DNA from: Muscardinus avellanarius
Taxonomy: Eukaryota; Chordata; Mammalia; Rodentia; Gliridae
DNA: 64,000 bases
Assembly: GCA_963383645.1 (NCBI GenBank)
Contig: OY726564.1
Span: 111,515,040-111,579,039 of the forward strand
Reading direction: 5' to 3'
The notes under the pieces are model-generated. The model made no database searches, was not told the origin of the DNA, and saw only the letters and a program-made list of their open reading frames with translations. Within the stretch, counting starts at the first letter, position 1. Every line of letters begins with the position of its first letter. Shown one piece after another: positions 42,553 to 52,446 of the stretch. The position numbers and the translations under genes are program-made.

Positions 42553-42752
42553 CCTGTCCACTTGGATGTGGTATCACCTGCCTATAATCCTAATGCCTGA
42601 GAGGCTGAGACAGGAAGATTGAGGGTTCCAGGTCAGCCTCGGCAACCTAGTGAGATCTTGTTTCAAAAAAAAAAAAAAAGTGCTGGAGGTATAGCTCAGA
42701 GGTAGAATGTCTCTGGGTTCAATCCCCAGTGCCTCCCCCCCAAAAAAAAGTA
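42553..42752 (+). mobile_element. B1-dID SINE, inverted partner
   Basis: CACTTGGATGTGGTATCACC, GTGCTGGAGGTATAGCTCAG, TTCAATCCCCAGTGCC, C/A tail. Antisense to the gene and 18 bases from the preceding SINE, giving an inverted pair. Confidence 0.83.
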
Positions 42753-43230
42753 GACTAGAGTAGCTAGCCTATGTAAACAAATGAGATCTGTTTAAACTTA
42801 AGAATTGTTGGAAATAAAATAAAATAAAATTTTATTAAGTTCTTTATTTAACTGCAAATTTTATTTATGATTTCAAGAGAACAGTAAAGGAAACAGCTTT
42901 AGTCAGATACTTTTAATTATTTTTTTCTTTTAAAGGAGACCTACTTTTATTTAAGAATATAATTAGAGGTATCATTAAATTATAAGAACCTTCCCCAGAC
43001 CTGCCTTTAATAAGCTTGGAGTGGGGCATGGCACTGTAAGTGGTGACGTCAACACAGCTTTGTTCTCAGCACAGACTCCTCCGAGCCAAGGATGATATTA
43101 AAAGTAAACCCTTTTCTCTTCTAAGTGAGCACTCACTCAGGCCTTCACTGATACTTTATTTTCTGTATACTCTTCCACGATCTAGCCTCTGCCTAGTTGA
43201 GCTAAAATGTTTTTGTTTGTTTGTTCGTTT
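42753..43230. other. Intron, AT-rich, no recognised element
   Basis: AAAATAAAATAAAATTTTATT at 42813-42835 is a small inverted repeat. No upstream TBC exon found here. Confidence 0.5.
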
Positions 43231-43416
43231 GTTTTTGTGATACTGGGGATGGAACCCAAGGGCATTCTGTCTCTGAGCTATACCTCCAGCACCTTTTATT
43301 TTTTTGTTTGGAATAGGGTCTTGCTAAGTTGCTGAGACTGTCCTCAACCCTGCAATCCTCCTGTCTCAGTCTCTACCAAGTACTTGGATTACAGGTGTGT
43401 ACCACCATGTCTGGCT
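43231..43416 (-). mobile_element. B1-dID SINE
   Basis: TGTGATACTGGGGATGGAAC, TTTGGAATAGGGTCTTGCTA, CCTCCTGTCTCAGTCTCTAC, ACCACCATGTCTGGCT; a (GTTT)n tail precedes it. Confidence 0.83.
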
Positions 43417-43441
43417 AAAAATATACATACAGTTGGGAAGG

Positions 43442-43608
43442 GTCCTGGAGTTGGAACTCAGGGGTATTCTACCTCTGAGCTACACCCCAGACCTATTTTA
43501 TTTTTCATTTTAAAACAGAGTCTTACTAAGTTGCGAGGAACTCACTAAATTGGTGCTCTGGCTTCAAACCCGAAATTGTCCTGTCTCCGCCTCTCAAATA
43601 CTGGAATT
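43442..43608 (-). mobile_element. B1-dID SINE, truncated
   Basis: CCTGGAGTTGGAACTCAGGGG, TAAAACAGAGTCTTACTAAG, GTCCTGTCTCCGCCTCTCAA; the B1 start is lost. Confidence 0.75.
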
Positions 43609-43944
43609 TTGAAATATAATTTTAAAAGGAAAAGATATCAAACATTCTCAAGATGTTGTTTTCTCTTTTTAGGAATATATAATCTCTGGCAATTTGTTAT
43701 TAAGGGGCAAACAAGTGTACACAGTAGGGATCAAAATAATATCTGAAGTATCTTTGTATCACTTTGACTCTCACTAAGATGTGTAAGAACAAAGCACCAA
43801 TAAAAGTATAAAATAAAAACAGTTTTGAAGAATTATTAAGAGTAAGATATATATTTTATGACCACTTATTATTTATAGCACCATGGCTATTCCTAAGCAC
43901 TTACAGTACAAATGCAAAATAATACGTACGAGCAAAACACCCAC
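43609..43944. other. Intron, no recognised element
   Basis: AT-rich; nothing recognised. Confidence 0.45.
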
Positions 43945-44258
43945 GGGTATTTCCTAGGTGCCAAGATCTGAGTTTATTACATTCAGAGCACATCTTTACT
44001 TCACCCCTCAGCAGCCCTAAATTCCATTTCACACACAAAGACATTAAGCTTTATAGAAGTCGAGGTAAAGCCAGGCGTGGTTGCACACACCTGTAATCTG
44101 AGGACTTGGGAGGCTGAGAAAGAAGGACTGCAGGTTCAAGGACAGCCTCAGCAACTTAGTGAGACTGTTGGCAACTTATCGAGACGCTGTTTCAAAACAA
44201 AACAAAATAGGGCTGGGTGTAGTATGGATGAAAAAATGCCTCTTAGTTCAATCCCCAG

Positions 44259-44309
<51 letters not shown>

Positions 44310-44402
44310 GAGGTACATTTTCTAAGGTCACACAGCTAGTGAGCGCAGATCTAGGGTTTAAGCTAAGCAGCCTCAGTCTAGAAGTCACACTGCCAACCAC
44401 TA
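43945..44402 (+). mobile_element. MIR element split by a SINE
   Basis: The left part (TATTTCCTAGGTGCCAAGATC ... CAAAGACATTAAGCTTTATA) ends at 44067. The right part (CTAAGGTCACACAGCTAGTG ... AGTCTAGAAGTCACACTGC) resumes at 44316. The B1-dID SINE between them carries the flanking duplication GTCGAGGTA. Confidence 0.7.
44068..44306 (+). mobile_element. B1-dID SINE with (CA)n tail inside MIR
   Basis: AAGCCAGGCGTGGTTGCACAC, GGGCTGGGTGTAGTATGGAT, TTCAATCCCCAGTCACACAC; (CA)n 44261-44306. Target duplication GTCGAGGTA at 44059-44067 and 44307-44315. Confidence 0.88.
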
Positions 44403-44414
44403 AGTTCCAGGCGA

Positions 44415-44769
44415 TGGCTCGGTGATAAGGGAACACTGCCGTTTGGATCCTAGGACCAGGTGGTGCTACTGGGAGGTGCTAGTGCCTTCGGGGGCGGGGC
44501 CTAGTGGGAGGTCTCTAGATCATGGGGTGTGCCCTTGAGGCAGATCCTGACCTTGGCCTGCCCCCCTCTCTCTCTCTCTCTTCCTCTATCTCTCTTCCAC
44601 TTCCCAGGCACGAGGGAAGGGCTTCTGTGTTCCTGCCATGACAGGATGATGGCTGCCTCCCCAAAGCAACGGGCCAATCAGAGACGAAAACCTCTACAAG
44701 TCCGAGCCCAAGTAAACTGTTGTTGTTTTTCAGATATTTGTTACAGTAATGGAGAGCTTACTAACACAG
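44415..44769 (+). mobile_element. MaLR-like LTR relic
   Basis: GGTGGTGCTACTGGGAGGTG, GGGCGGGGCCTAGTGGGAGG, CATGGGGTGTGCCCTTGAGG, CAACGGGCCAATCAGAGACG, CAGATATTTGTTACAGTAAT, GAGAGCTTACTAACACAG. The most complete of the five copies in the window. Confidence 0.6.
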
Positions 44770-44955
44770 TGAATAAATCCCTATTTTGGGTAAGACTTAA
44801 CATGACCTCTAATTCCTAAAGAACTAAAGTGATCCTTTCTATTTAAAGACAGGTAAAGTTTTAGAGTAGAGAGTAGCAAGATAGCAAGTAACCTCTACCC
44901 AAACGAATTCTATTAGAATAAGTAATGAGGAACAGAACAGAATTCTGTTGGCTTT

Positions 44956-45357
44956 TTTTGTTTTGTTTTGTTGCTGAAGATTGTACTCAGGGGCATTCTA
45001 CCTCCAAGCTACACTCCCGCCCTATATTTTGGGGGATATTTGGAGAGGTACTGGAGATTTACCCAGGGAATTCTACCCCCAAGCTATCCTCCAGCCCTAT
45101 TTATTTTGAAACAGGGGTTCTCTCTAAGTTGCAGAGGGACTAAGTTTCTGAGACCTGTGATCCCCCTGTCTCAGCCTCCCAAGTACTTGGGATTACAGGC
45201 CTGCACCACCACACCCAGCTCTATTTGTTTTGAAACAGGGTCTCACTAGGTAGCTGAGAGTCTTGCTATATTGCTGAGGCAGCTCCCAAACCTGCAATCT
45301 TCCTGTTTCAGCCTCCCAAGTACTGGGTTTACAGTCACGCACCATCACACCTGGCTC
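44956..45357 (-). mobile_element. B1-dID SINE split by a nested SINE
   Basis: The ID end (GCTGAAGATTGTACTCAGGGG) is at 44970-45021. The B1 half (GAAACAGGGTCTCACTAGGT ... CATCACACCTGGCTC) is at 45231-45357. A second copy sits between. Confidence 0.78.
45033..45221 (-). mobile_element. B1-dID SINE, nested
   Basis: GAGGTACTGGAGATTTACCC, GAAACAGGGGTTCTCTCTAA, CCCCTGTCTCAGCCTCCCAA, CCACCACACCCAGCT. Confidence 0.78.
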
Positions 45358-46042
45358 TGTCAGCTGCTCTTTGATCAATTTCTTCCTTCGATGACCTGCA
45401 CAGGAGCTGACTGCTTACATATGAGGTCATCCACACCCAGCTGCTGTGGAAAGAAAGGGCTCCCTCCTTCCTCCGGTGACTGGCTTGAGTGCGTGAAGAG
45501 TTGATTTGGACGTGACTGTTAAAGTCCCCGACAGTCTGGTGGTATCTTTGCTTTAAAGAACACCTACAAGTAATTGCCCCAAACTGAGCAACTGCCCCCC
45601 CAGTGCGTATCACGGCGCTCCTGGACAGATCAGCAGTGGAGCACCCACAATCCTGCATCAAAGAGAGGCAGACGCAGAGCACCCACTGGACAAAGCCTCT
45701 GAGCATCTCAGCTCCGATGCGCAAGCAGTCGTGGACTCGCAGGGAGCTGACCGACTGTATGAGGCTGTTAAGAAACCAGGCTGATGGCCCCGAGGATGGA
45801 AGCTGAAGAGGAGGTCAGAAAGTGCCAAAGGTGCCTCCGCCCCCAGGCTCCAAGGAATTGAAATACAAGGGCAATGAATACTCCGTGGAAGTAGAAGGCA
45901 GATAAGATCAAATCCAGAGCAGCCCAGGGAAGAGGAAGCCAGGGAAGGGTGCGCTGCCCTTTCTGACCCATCCAAGGGGAACATACCACTCCTGAAGAGG
46001 GAATGATTTGATGAAATAACACATAACAGGTGTATCAGCTGT
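45358..46042. other. Intron, no recognised element
   Basis: Several overlapping frames on both strands (for example 45335-45724 and 45658-46128 minus) but none with splice sites or a known domain. Confidence 0.45.
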
Positions 46043-46250
46043 GGCGGGCATGTGGTGCATGCCTGTAATCCCAGTACTTGGCAACTGAGACAGGAGGATC
46101 GCAGGTTCAAGGCCAACCTCAACAACATGGCAAGTCCCTCAGCATCCTAATGAGGCCTTGTTTCAAAGCAAAAAAAGCTGAAGGGCTGGGGGCATGAGGG
46201 TATGGCTCAGAGGTAGAAGCCTTCTGGGTTCGATACCCAGTGCCACACAG
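46043..46250 (+). mobile_element. B1-dID SINE
   Basis: GGCGGGCATGTGGTGCATGCC, GGGCTGGGGGCATGAGGGTA (12-base insertion in the ID A-box), TTCGATACCCAGTGCCACAC. Confidence 0.85.
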
Positions 46251-46271
46251 AATTTTTTTTAAAGGCATATC

Positions 46272-46456
46272 CAGCCAGGCATGGTGGTGTGTGCCTATAA
46301 TTCCAGTACTTGGAGGCTGAGATAGCGGGGGGATCAGAGGTTTGAGGCCAACCTCATCAACTTTGTGAGACCCTGTTTCAAAATAAAAAAGGGCTGGGGT
46401 GTTGCTCAGAGGTAGAGTGCCCTGGGTTCAATCCCCAGTAACCAATACTCTCAAAA
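46272..46456 (+). mobile_element. B1-dID SINE
   Basis: AGCCAGGCATGGTGGTGTGTG, GGGCTGGGGTGTTGCTCAGA, TTCAATCCCCAGTAACCAA. Same strand as the preceding copy, 21 bases away. Confidence 0.85.
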
Positions 46457-46524
46457 AAGCCTATCAAAGGGACTGTGCATTTGGTACTTGATAAATGCTA
46501 GCAATTGTTACTGGTCCCTGTACC

Positions 46525-46676
46525 TACTGCCTGTTCTCTAGCATTGCATGTTTTTTTCTCAATACCTTCAACAACTCTATGGAGTATGTGTTATTGTCAC
46601 CATTTCAGAGATGAGAAAACTGAGCTCAGAGACATCAGGATGTTATTAAACGGCAAAGCCAGCAGCCAGCGTGGCC
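46525..46676 (+). mobile_element. MIR element
   Basis: ACAACTCTATGGAGTATGTG, ATTGTCACCATTTCAGAGATG, AGAAAACTGAGCTCAGAGAC, TATTAAACGGCAAAGCCAGC follow MIR core to 3' region. Confidence 0.7.
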
Positions 46677-47208
46677 TGCCAGACTGAAGCAGACCCCTGC
46701 GCGTCACTAGCTACATCTCAACCACGTATTCAGCGAGACTTTGGCTAGACGTCTCCCAGGAACTGAAGACGGACACAATCCTTTGACATTCCCTCTCAGA
46801 GGTGAGGTCTTCTCCTGTGAATCTGGCAACTATGCTACTGCTTTGACAGGCAGGATTTGGTGGCAGGGATACCATGGCACTTTCTGGGCCCAGACCCTAA
46901 GACCGACAGCTCCCACGCCCGTCTTAAGGTGCGCTCACTCCTGGAAGCCAGCCACACGTGAGAAGTACAACCACACTTAGTCCCAAACAATAGCTAGAGG
47001 GCCTGGAGGACCAGAGGCCACGGGTAAAGACGAAGCCTCAGGATCGCCAAGGTGCTGGGGATGGGAGTGACGTCGTCCTGGAAGTGAATTAGGTCTGACT
47101 GCTGTAATAGGGTCAGCGATGTGACACGTCTGAAGCCTCCCAAGTCCCCGACTCGGGACACCATGGGCAAAATCAATGGCTGGCTTTTTTCTTTTTGTTT
47201 TTATTTCA
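46677..47208. other. Intron, no recognised element
   Basis: No exon or repeat recognised. Confidence 0.5.
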
Positions 47209-47397
47209 TTTTTGTGGTACCCAGGATTGAACCCAGGGACATTCTACCTCCAAGCTAGACCCCCTGCCCTATTTTTTATTCTTTAATTTGAAACAGGGTC
47301 TTACTAAGTAGCTGAGGCTGTCTGAGAACTGTGATCCTCTTGTCTCAGCCTCCCGAATGCTGGGATTACAAGGGTGCGCTGCTACCACGCCCGGCTT
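47209..47397 (-). mobile_element. B1-dID SINE
   Basis: TGTGGTACCCAGGATTGAAC, GAAACAGGGTCTTACTAAGT, CTTGTCTCAGCCTCCCGAAT, ACCACGCCCGGCTT. Confidence 0.87.
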
Positions 47398-47399
47398 AA

Positions 47400-48300
47400 T
47401 TTAAACAATTTTATATTGAAATAATTTTAGATTTAGGAGAAGCCAATGGTATTCTATGCTTTGCAAATTTTGCTGAACAGTTCCAAGAATCCTACGTACC
47501 CTTCCTAGAGGCCCTTCAGTCAGTCTCACCGAACACCAATATCTCACTTAACCACAGTACAATGACCAAAACCAAGAAATCAGTATTAAATTTGTGTTAG
47601 CTGCCCGACTAATGGCCCTTTCTGGCCCACGATGCAATCCTGGGCCATATTTTGAATTTCGCCATCATGCCGGGCGTGGTGGCGCACGCTTGTAATCCCA
47701 GCATTTGGGAGGCTGAGACTGGAGGATCGCAGTTTGTGGACAGTCTCAGCTACTTAGTGAGGCCCTCCGCAACTCAGTGAGACCCGGTTTCAAAATAAAG
47801 AATAAAAAATAGGGCTGGGGGTATAGCCCGGAGATCAAATGCCCCTGGGTTCCATCCCCAGACCTGAAAAAAAGAAGGATTTCGCCATCATGTCTCTTTG
47901 GTCTCCTTTCATGTAGGATAAGTCTCAGTGTTTCATTTCAAGGCCTTGATGTTTTTGAAGCGTCGTGGCTAGTCATTTTGAGGAATGTCCCTCAGTTTGA
48001 AGTGTCTGCTCTTTCCTTATGATTAAATTCACTTGCCGCATCTTTGGCACAAATCCCACCCAAGGGCAATTTGTTCTCGTCGCTGCAGGCCGCCGGAGCC
48101 GCGGGGCCTCCGCTCTCACCGCCACGGTCACTGCTGTATTCACTCATGTCGGTGTGGGGAGTGAGCCCAGGGCAGTACAGAGTCACTGTCTTAAAACCAC
48201 TCACTTTAATGTAGCTTGTTGTGTACAATAACAGGTGACCAGCACAGAATACCATTGGCTTCTCTTTGCAAAATTCCATAATTGCATGATCTGTATACTA
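47400..48300 (+). mobile_element. Old L1M-type 3' UTR, split by a SINE
   Basis: ACAGTTCCAAGAATCCTACG, ACCACAGTACAATGACCAAA and ACCAAGAAATCAGTATTAAA are followed after the SINE by TTGGTCTCCTTTCATGTAGG, AGGCCTTGATGTTTTTGAAG and CCTTATGATTAAATTCAC, the usual order in ancient mammalian L1 3' regions. The part beyond about 48075 is uncertain. Confidence 0.55.
47670..47878 (+). mobile_element. B1-dID SINE with 14-bp target duplication
   Basis: CCGGGCGTGGTGGCGCACGC...GGGCTGGGGGTATAGCCCGG...TTCCATCCCCAGACC. ATTTCGCCATCATG is duplicated at 47656-47669 and 47879-47892. Confidence 0.93.
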
Positions 48301-48479
48301 ATACATGTTTAGAAAAACAAAAAGGGTAAAAATGACAGGTAATTACCATGCAGAAAGAAGCAAATACTGGTTGCTCTTAAATATAGTTTCTATAGCAAGA
48401 CCATTGTAACATATTAGTTAAAATGTCTTTTACTTTATTCTTATTCTCATATCTTAAGCGCCTCAAAAGTTCAGCCTTA

Positions 48480-48684
48480 GATGGGTGTGGTGGTGCAGGC
48501 CTGTAATCCTACTACTTGGGGCGCTGCGGCAGAAGGATTGCAGGTTTGAAGCCAGCCTCAGTGATTTCGCGAAACCCTCAGCAACTTAGCAAGACTCTGT
48601 TCAAGAGAAAATGGGCTGTGAACATATCTTGGAGGCATAATGCCCCTAGGTTCGATCCTCCGTACAAAAGAAAAGAAAAAAAAG
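48480..48684 (+). mobile_element. B1-dID SINE
   Basis: GATGGGTGTGGTGGTGCAGG, GAAGCCAGCCTCAGTGATTT, GGCATAATGCCCCTAGGTTCG. The ID A-box region is diverged. Confidence 0.78.
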
Positions 48685-49168
48685 CTCAAACCTTTTAGAA
48701 AGGCTAAATAATGAGATCTGAATGGGGTGTTTGAGTTGGGGATTTTCCCAGTATGTCCGCTAGAGGTCAGGATTGTAGCACCGACAAAATCAAGCCTTTT
48801 TCTTCCTGAAAAAGGCTTTTGCCACACCCTCATGTTAGCTGCTTTAGAACTCACGTGACCAAGTCTTCCCTTGTGCCTCTAATTTATTAGTTTTATATTA
48901 AATATACAAAACCAGAGGTGACTCCTGACCCCCTTTCCCACACCGCTCTCTGCCCAGCACATCCTCCTCTCTTCTCCCTTCTGCCCCTCCTCCAGGCCTG
49001 AGCTCAGACGCGAACCCCTCTGGGAAGCAAAAAGCATGACAAACAGAAAAATATCAGACCACACAATTCCTTTTTCCACTTTTGCATTTATAGACCAGGA
49101 CTATGCAAAATCTTCACCTTCCAGCCAGCGAACCATAGTAAGTATAACTCTTTTAGAAAGCAAAAGGT
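48685..49168. other. Intron, no recognised element
   Basis: No exon or repeat recognised. Confidence 0.5.
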
Positions 49169-49235
49169 TAGCCAGGCATGGGGGTGCACACTTGTCATCC
49201 CAGTGCCTGGGAGGATTGCAGGCTTACAGCCAGCA
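49169..49235 (+). mobile_element. B1 fragment
   Basis: AGCCAGGCATGGGGGTGCAC...CCAGTGCCTGGGAGGATTGC...TTACAGCCAGC. Only the left part of a SINE. Confidence 0.68.
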
Positions 49236-50232
49236 AAAAGTAACTGAGCTGCCATTATGTTTCAGTGAAGTGATATAATTTACACAGCACACCATTTTCT
49301 GTAAGGAATTAGCTACCATGGAACCAAACGGCCACGACTTCATGTCCCATGAAGTACACAGTCAGTCCTCTGATGGCTTCAGGATAAAATTCAGCTCATC
49401 CACACTTACGTGAAGCCGAAAAATGGAAGAGAGAGCTTGTTTCTTTATTAGGAACTGACAGAGAAAGGTACTTGCCTAAGAGAGGCAGGTAATTAAATCA
49501 CTGAAAGCTCTTTTCCAAGAAACCCTGTCCTCACATCAAGAAATTGTACCAGAAATCACAGACCTGCCTGCTATAATGAGAAGGAGATGCCCTGTGTACA
49601 AAAACACGGAAGAATTAGTTCACTTAATTGTTCAAAGATCTATGAAATGACACACAAAACCACAAGGACTGAGTTAAAAGCGAGAGCTGTAACACAGCAA
49701 AGAGGCCTCGTTAGCAAAGGACACCCTAGAAATAGGAGTTCAAAGGTGGTTGTAAAAACACTATAATATCAGGGAAAAGTTCTAGAAGTCTTGTGACATT
49801 CATCCCCACCTAGTCAAAGTAAGTTAAAACTAGTATTTAACAGTTTGGCAGCTCCCTGTAGAAATTCATTAAAACAATACTTCAAACCAAAAACTGTAGA
49901 TGGGTATCATGATTCTACTTCTGTCCCCAATGGGCTTGGGTATGTGTCTCAACCTCGCAGGAGACAAGATCCCTAAGTAATCAAAAGAGGGGCACCGGTG
50001 AAGAATGATGATGGGGAATTGGTAAAAGGTTAGAGTCCTGGGTTCAGCTCTGGAAGATTCTGCTTCACAGGTCCAAGATGTGTGCTGACATCTATTACAG
50101 TCACCTGCCGATTCTAACAGTAAAGCCAGCTTCAGTGCCCATCATCCCAGACGTTCAGGACCGACACGGGCAGAGTATCTCTTTCAGAGAGGGGGAGAGA
50201 GGTCAGATCAATCTCTCTGCTCCAACTCATCC
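49236..50232. other. Intron, no recognised element
   Basis: 1 kb free of SINEs; no exon-like frame with splice sites. Confidence 0.5.
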
Positions 50233-50444
50233 TTTCTTTTTTTTCTTTGTAGTACTGAGGATGGAACCCAGGGGCATTCTACCTCTGATCTACACCCCCA
50301 GCCCTATTTTATTCTTTATTTTGAAACAGGGTCTCACTAAGTTGCGAAGGGCCTCACAAGTTGCTAAGATCGGCTGCAAACCTGCGATCCTCCTGTCTCA
50401 GCCTCCCAAGTACTGGATTACAAGGTGTGCCACCACGCCCAGCT
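50233..50444 (-). mobile_element. B1-dID SINE
   Basis: TGTAGTACTGAGGATGGAAC, GAAACAGGGTCTCACTAAGT, CCTCCTGTCTCAGCCTCCCA, CCACCACGCCCAGCT. Confidence 0.87.
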
Positions 50445-51017
50445 CTTTTTTTTTTTTTAAACTCACACATTATAAGCATCACCAGGTCAGAATGTTGGCC
50501 TGATTTCACTGTGCCTAGAGCAGGGCTCAGTACAAAGTAGAGCTATATACAAAGTTGTTCAAAAGAAGGAGTAAAAGTACAAAAGAGGGAAGTGAGTGTC
50601 ATGGGCAGCCCAAAGGAGGGAAGGTCGGCCCGTCCTGGGCAGACTGGCCAAGGCTTCACAAAGCAAGGCGCTCATAAAGCAGCGGGAAGCTGAACTCGCT
50701 CTGGGGAATGGACACCAGTTGGTCCAGTCAGAGTGCTGGGGGGCAAGTGTAGAAATGTGCGGCACAGTAACTGTGAAGGCAGAGAGAGGATGCAGGGCGC
50801 CTGTGCCCTCGGGAACTGCCTGTGGTCCAGGAGGCCCAGGTCGCGAGTGCCTGTGGCAGGGAGGCAGCTGCTCCGGCTCGCTGGCTCTCTTGCACCCCCA
50901 ACCTTCCCCATCTTGACCTCAGATGTAGCAGTTCCAGATACTTGGCCAAAAGAACAGAAATGCCATCTCCCCTGTGGTCTGACTGCTTGCCTTTGTCTCT
51001 TTTAGGAGAAACAGCAG
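50445..51017. other. Intron, GC-richer, no recognised element
   Basis: Frames on both strands at 50596-50950 overlap one another and match nothing known. Confidence 0.45.
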
Positions 51018-51150
51018 AGCCTGGGTTGGTGGTGCATACCTGTAGTCCCAGTGCTCGAGAGTCCCGGGGGTTGCAGGTTCGAGGCCAGCCTCAGAAACTT
51101 AGTGAGGCTCTCAGGAAATCAGTGAGATCTTGTTTCAAAATATAAAGTAA

Positions 51151-51343
51151 GCTAGCCGTGGTGGCGCACACTTGTAATCCCCGCGCTTTGGGATGCAGAG
51201 ACAGGAGGATCGTGCAGGTCCGAAGCCAGCCGCGCTGGCTTAGAGACCCTGTTTCCAAATAAAAATATAAATATAGGTCTGGGAGTATAACCCGGAGGTA
51301 GAAGGGTTTCCAGGAACCCCAGTACCACACAAAAAAAGATCCT
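51151..51343 (+). mobile_element. Young B1-dID SINE, GGAACCCC-type (stack member)
   Basis: AGCTAGCCGTGGTGGCGCAC, AGCCGCGCTGGCTTAGAGAC, GGTCTGGGAGTATAACCCGG, GGGTTTCCAGGAACCCCAG, A-rich tail. Confidence 0.88.
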
Positions 51344-51371
51344 ATTTCCAAATTTAAAAAAAAAGTATATC

Positions 51372-51567
51372 GCCGGGCGTGGTGGCGCACGCTGGTAATC
51401 CCCGCGCTCGGGAGGCAGAGACAGGAGGATCACGCAGGTTCGAAGCCAGCCGCGCGCGTTGGCTTAGGAGACCCTGTTTCCAAATAAAAATGTAAAAATA
51501 GGCCTTGGGAGTGTAGCCCGGAGGTAGAAGGGCTTCCAGGAACCCCAGTACCACCAAAAAAAAAAAA
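51372..51567 (+). mobile_element. Young B1-dID SINE, GGAACCCC-type (innermost)
   Basis: GCCGGGCGTGGTGGCGCACG, AGCCGCGCGCGTTGGCTTAG, GTGTAGCCCGGAGGTAGAAG, GGCTTCCAGGAACCCCAGTA, poly(A). An A-run plus GTATA occurs on both sides (51358-51370 and 51559-51572), the likely target duplication. Confidence 0.9.
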
Positions 51568-51572
51568 GTATA

Positions 51573-51655
51573 AAAATAGGTCTGGGAGTGGAGCCCAGAA
51601 GTAGAAGGGCTTCCAGGAACCCCAGTACTATATATATATATATATATATATACAT
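51573..51655 (+). mobile_element. ID half of an interrupted GGAACCCC-type SINE, plus (TA)n
   Basis: AAATAGGTCTGGGAGTGGAG, GGGCTTCCAGGAACCCCAG, then (TA)n 51628-51652. Its counterpart is the short CCTATTTCCAAATTT piece before the innermost copy (51341-51356). Confidence 0.78.
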
Positions 51656-51735
51656 ATGATGTAGTTCAGAAATAGAATGCCCCAGGGTTAAATCCTCAAT
51701 ACCAAAATTAATAAACATTAGTAAAAGAAAGGAAG

Positions 51736-51776
51736 AATGGACAGAAGGAAGGAAGGAAGGAAGGAAGGAAGGAAGG
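51736..51776 (+). repeat. (GGAA)n microsatellite
   Basis: About eight AGGA/GGAA units; pure purine. Confidence 0.92.
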
Positions 51777-51833
51777 AGCGGCAGCAGGTGGCGGAGGCAT
51801 GAGCGGGGTCTGCTCAGCCTCCCTGGGTCTGAA

Positions 51834-52020
51834 TCAACTCCTGCCTCCTCCTAACTGTATGATGAGGTCGAGTGAGTTAAACACGCCGTGCCTCAGTTTC
51901 TTCAGAAGCAGAGCACCTCCTCATGGGGTTGTGGTAAGGATTAAATGTCACTACAAGCAAAGCACTTAGGAGAGTGTCTCTCACGCAGAGAAGCACTACA
52001 TGTGCTGGTATTTTATTAGG
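51834..52020 (-). mobile_element. MIR element
   Basis: ATGAGGTCGAGTGAGTTAAA, GTGCCTCAGTTTCTTCAGAA, ATGGGGTTGTGGTAAGGATT, AAGCAAAGCACTTAGGAGAG is the MIR consensus in reverse (CCTCAGTTTCCTCATCTG ... GTTGTGAGGATTAAATG ... AAGCGCTTAG). Confidence 0.82.
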
Positions 52021-52223
52021 TTAAAGGTCCCAAACTGAGCTCAGGGTGTGTGTGGAGGATTTCAGTTATTTAGTTACCCATAGGATTTCTGTTAGTCAAG
52101 TTATTTATGAATCTGCTACATATTTTCATAAAGGTGGACTTGTACATTTCTTGTTTAATTTCTTGGGGGAAAAAGATTCTCTTTCCTTCTCCCAATCATT
52201 GTGAGTAGTTAATAGCTCAGTCT

Positions 52224-52446
52224 TTTTTTTTTTTTTTTTTTTGGTGGTCCTGGGGATGGAACCCAGGGACTTTCTACCTCCAAGCTACACCCCTGATCTA
52301 TTTTTTTAATATTTTATTTGGAAACAGGGTCTCACTAAGTTGCTGAGAGCCTCACTAAGTAGCTGAGGCTGGCTTCGAACCTGTGTGATCCTCCTGTCTC
52401 AGCCTCCCAAGCACTGGGATCACAAGCGTGCGCCACCACACCCGGC
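52224..52446 (-). mobile_element. B1-dID SINE with near-perfect target duplication
   Basis: 19-T tail, GGTGGTCCTGGGGATGGAAC, GAAACAGGGTCTCACTAAGT, CCACCACACCCGGC. Flanks AGCTCAGTCTT / AGCTCGGTCTT. Confidence 0.9.

Larger units (their letters stand above)
51018..51706 (+). mobile_element. Multi-layer nested SINE stack: outer copy
   Basis: Outer B1 half GCCTGGGTTGGTGGTGCATAC ... GAGATCTTGTTTCAAAATAT ends at about 51150. An ID-type end (ATGATGTAGTTCAGAAATAG, GAATGCCCCAGGGTTAAATCC) appears at 51656-51706. Everything between is inserted SINE material. Confidence 0.75.

Noticed and set aside
45335..46128. Two long overlapping minus-strand frames (129 and 156 codons)
   Set aside because: They overlap each other and one runs into a SINE; no domain is recognisable.
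48019..48279. GC-rich minus-strand frame with MSEYSSDRGGESGG start
   Set aside because: Lies at the end of an old L1 3' UTR-like stretch; no homologue recognised and no splice sites seen.
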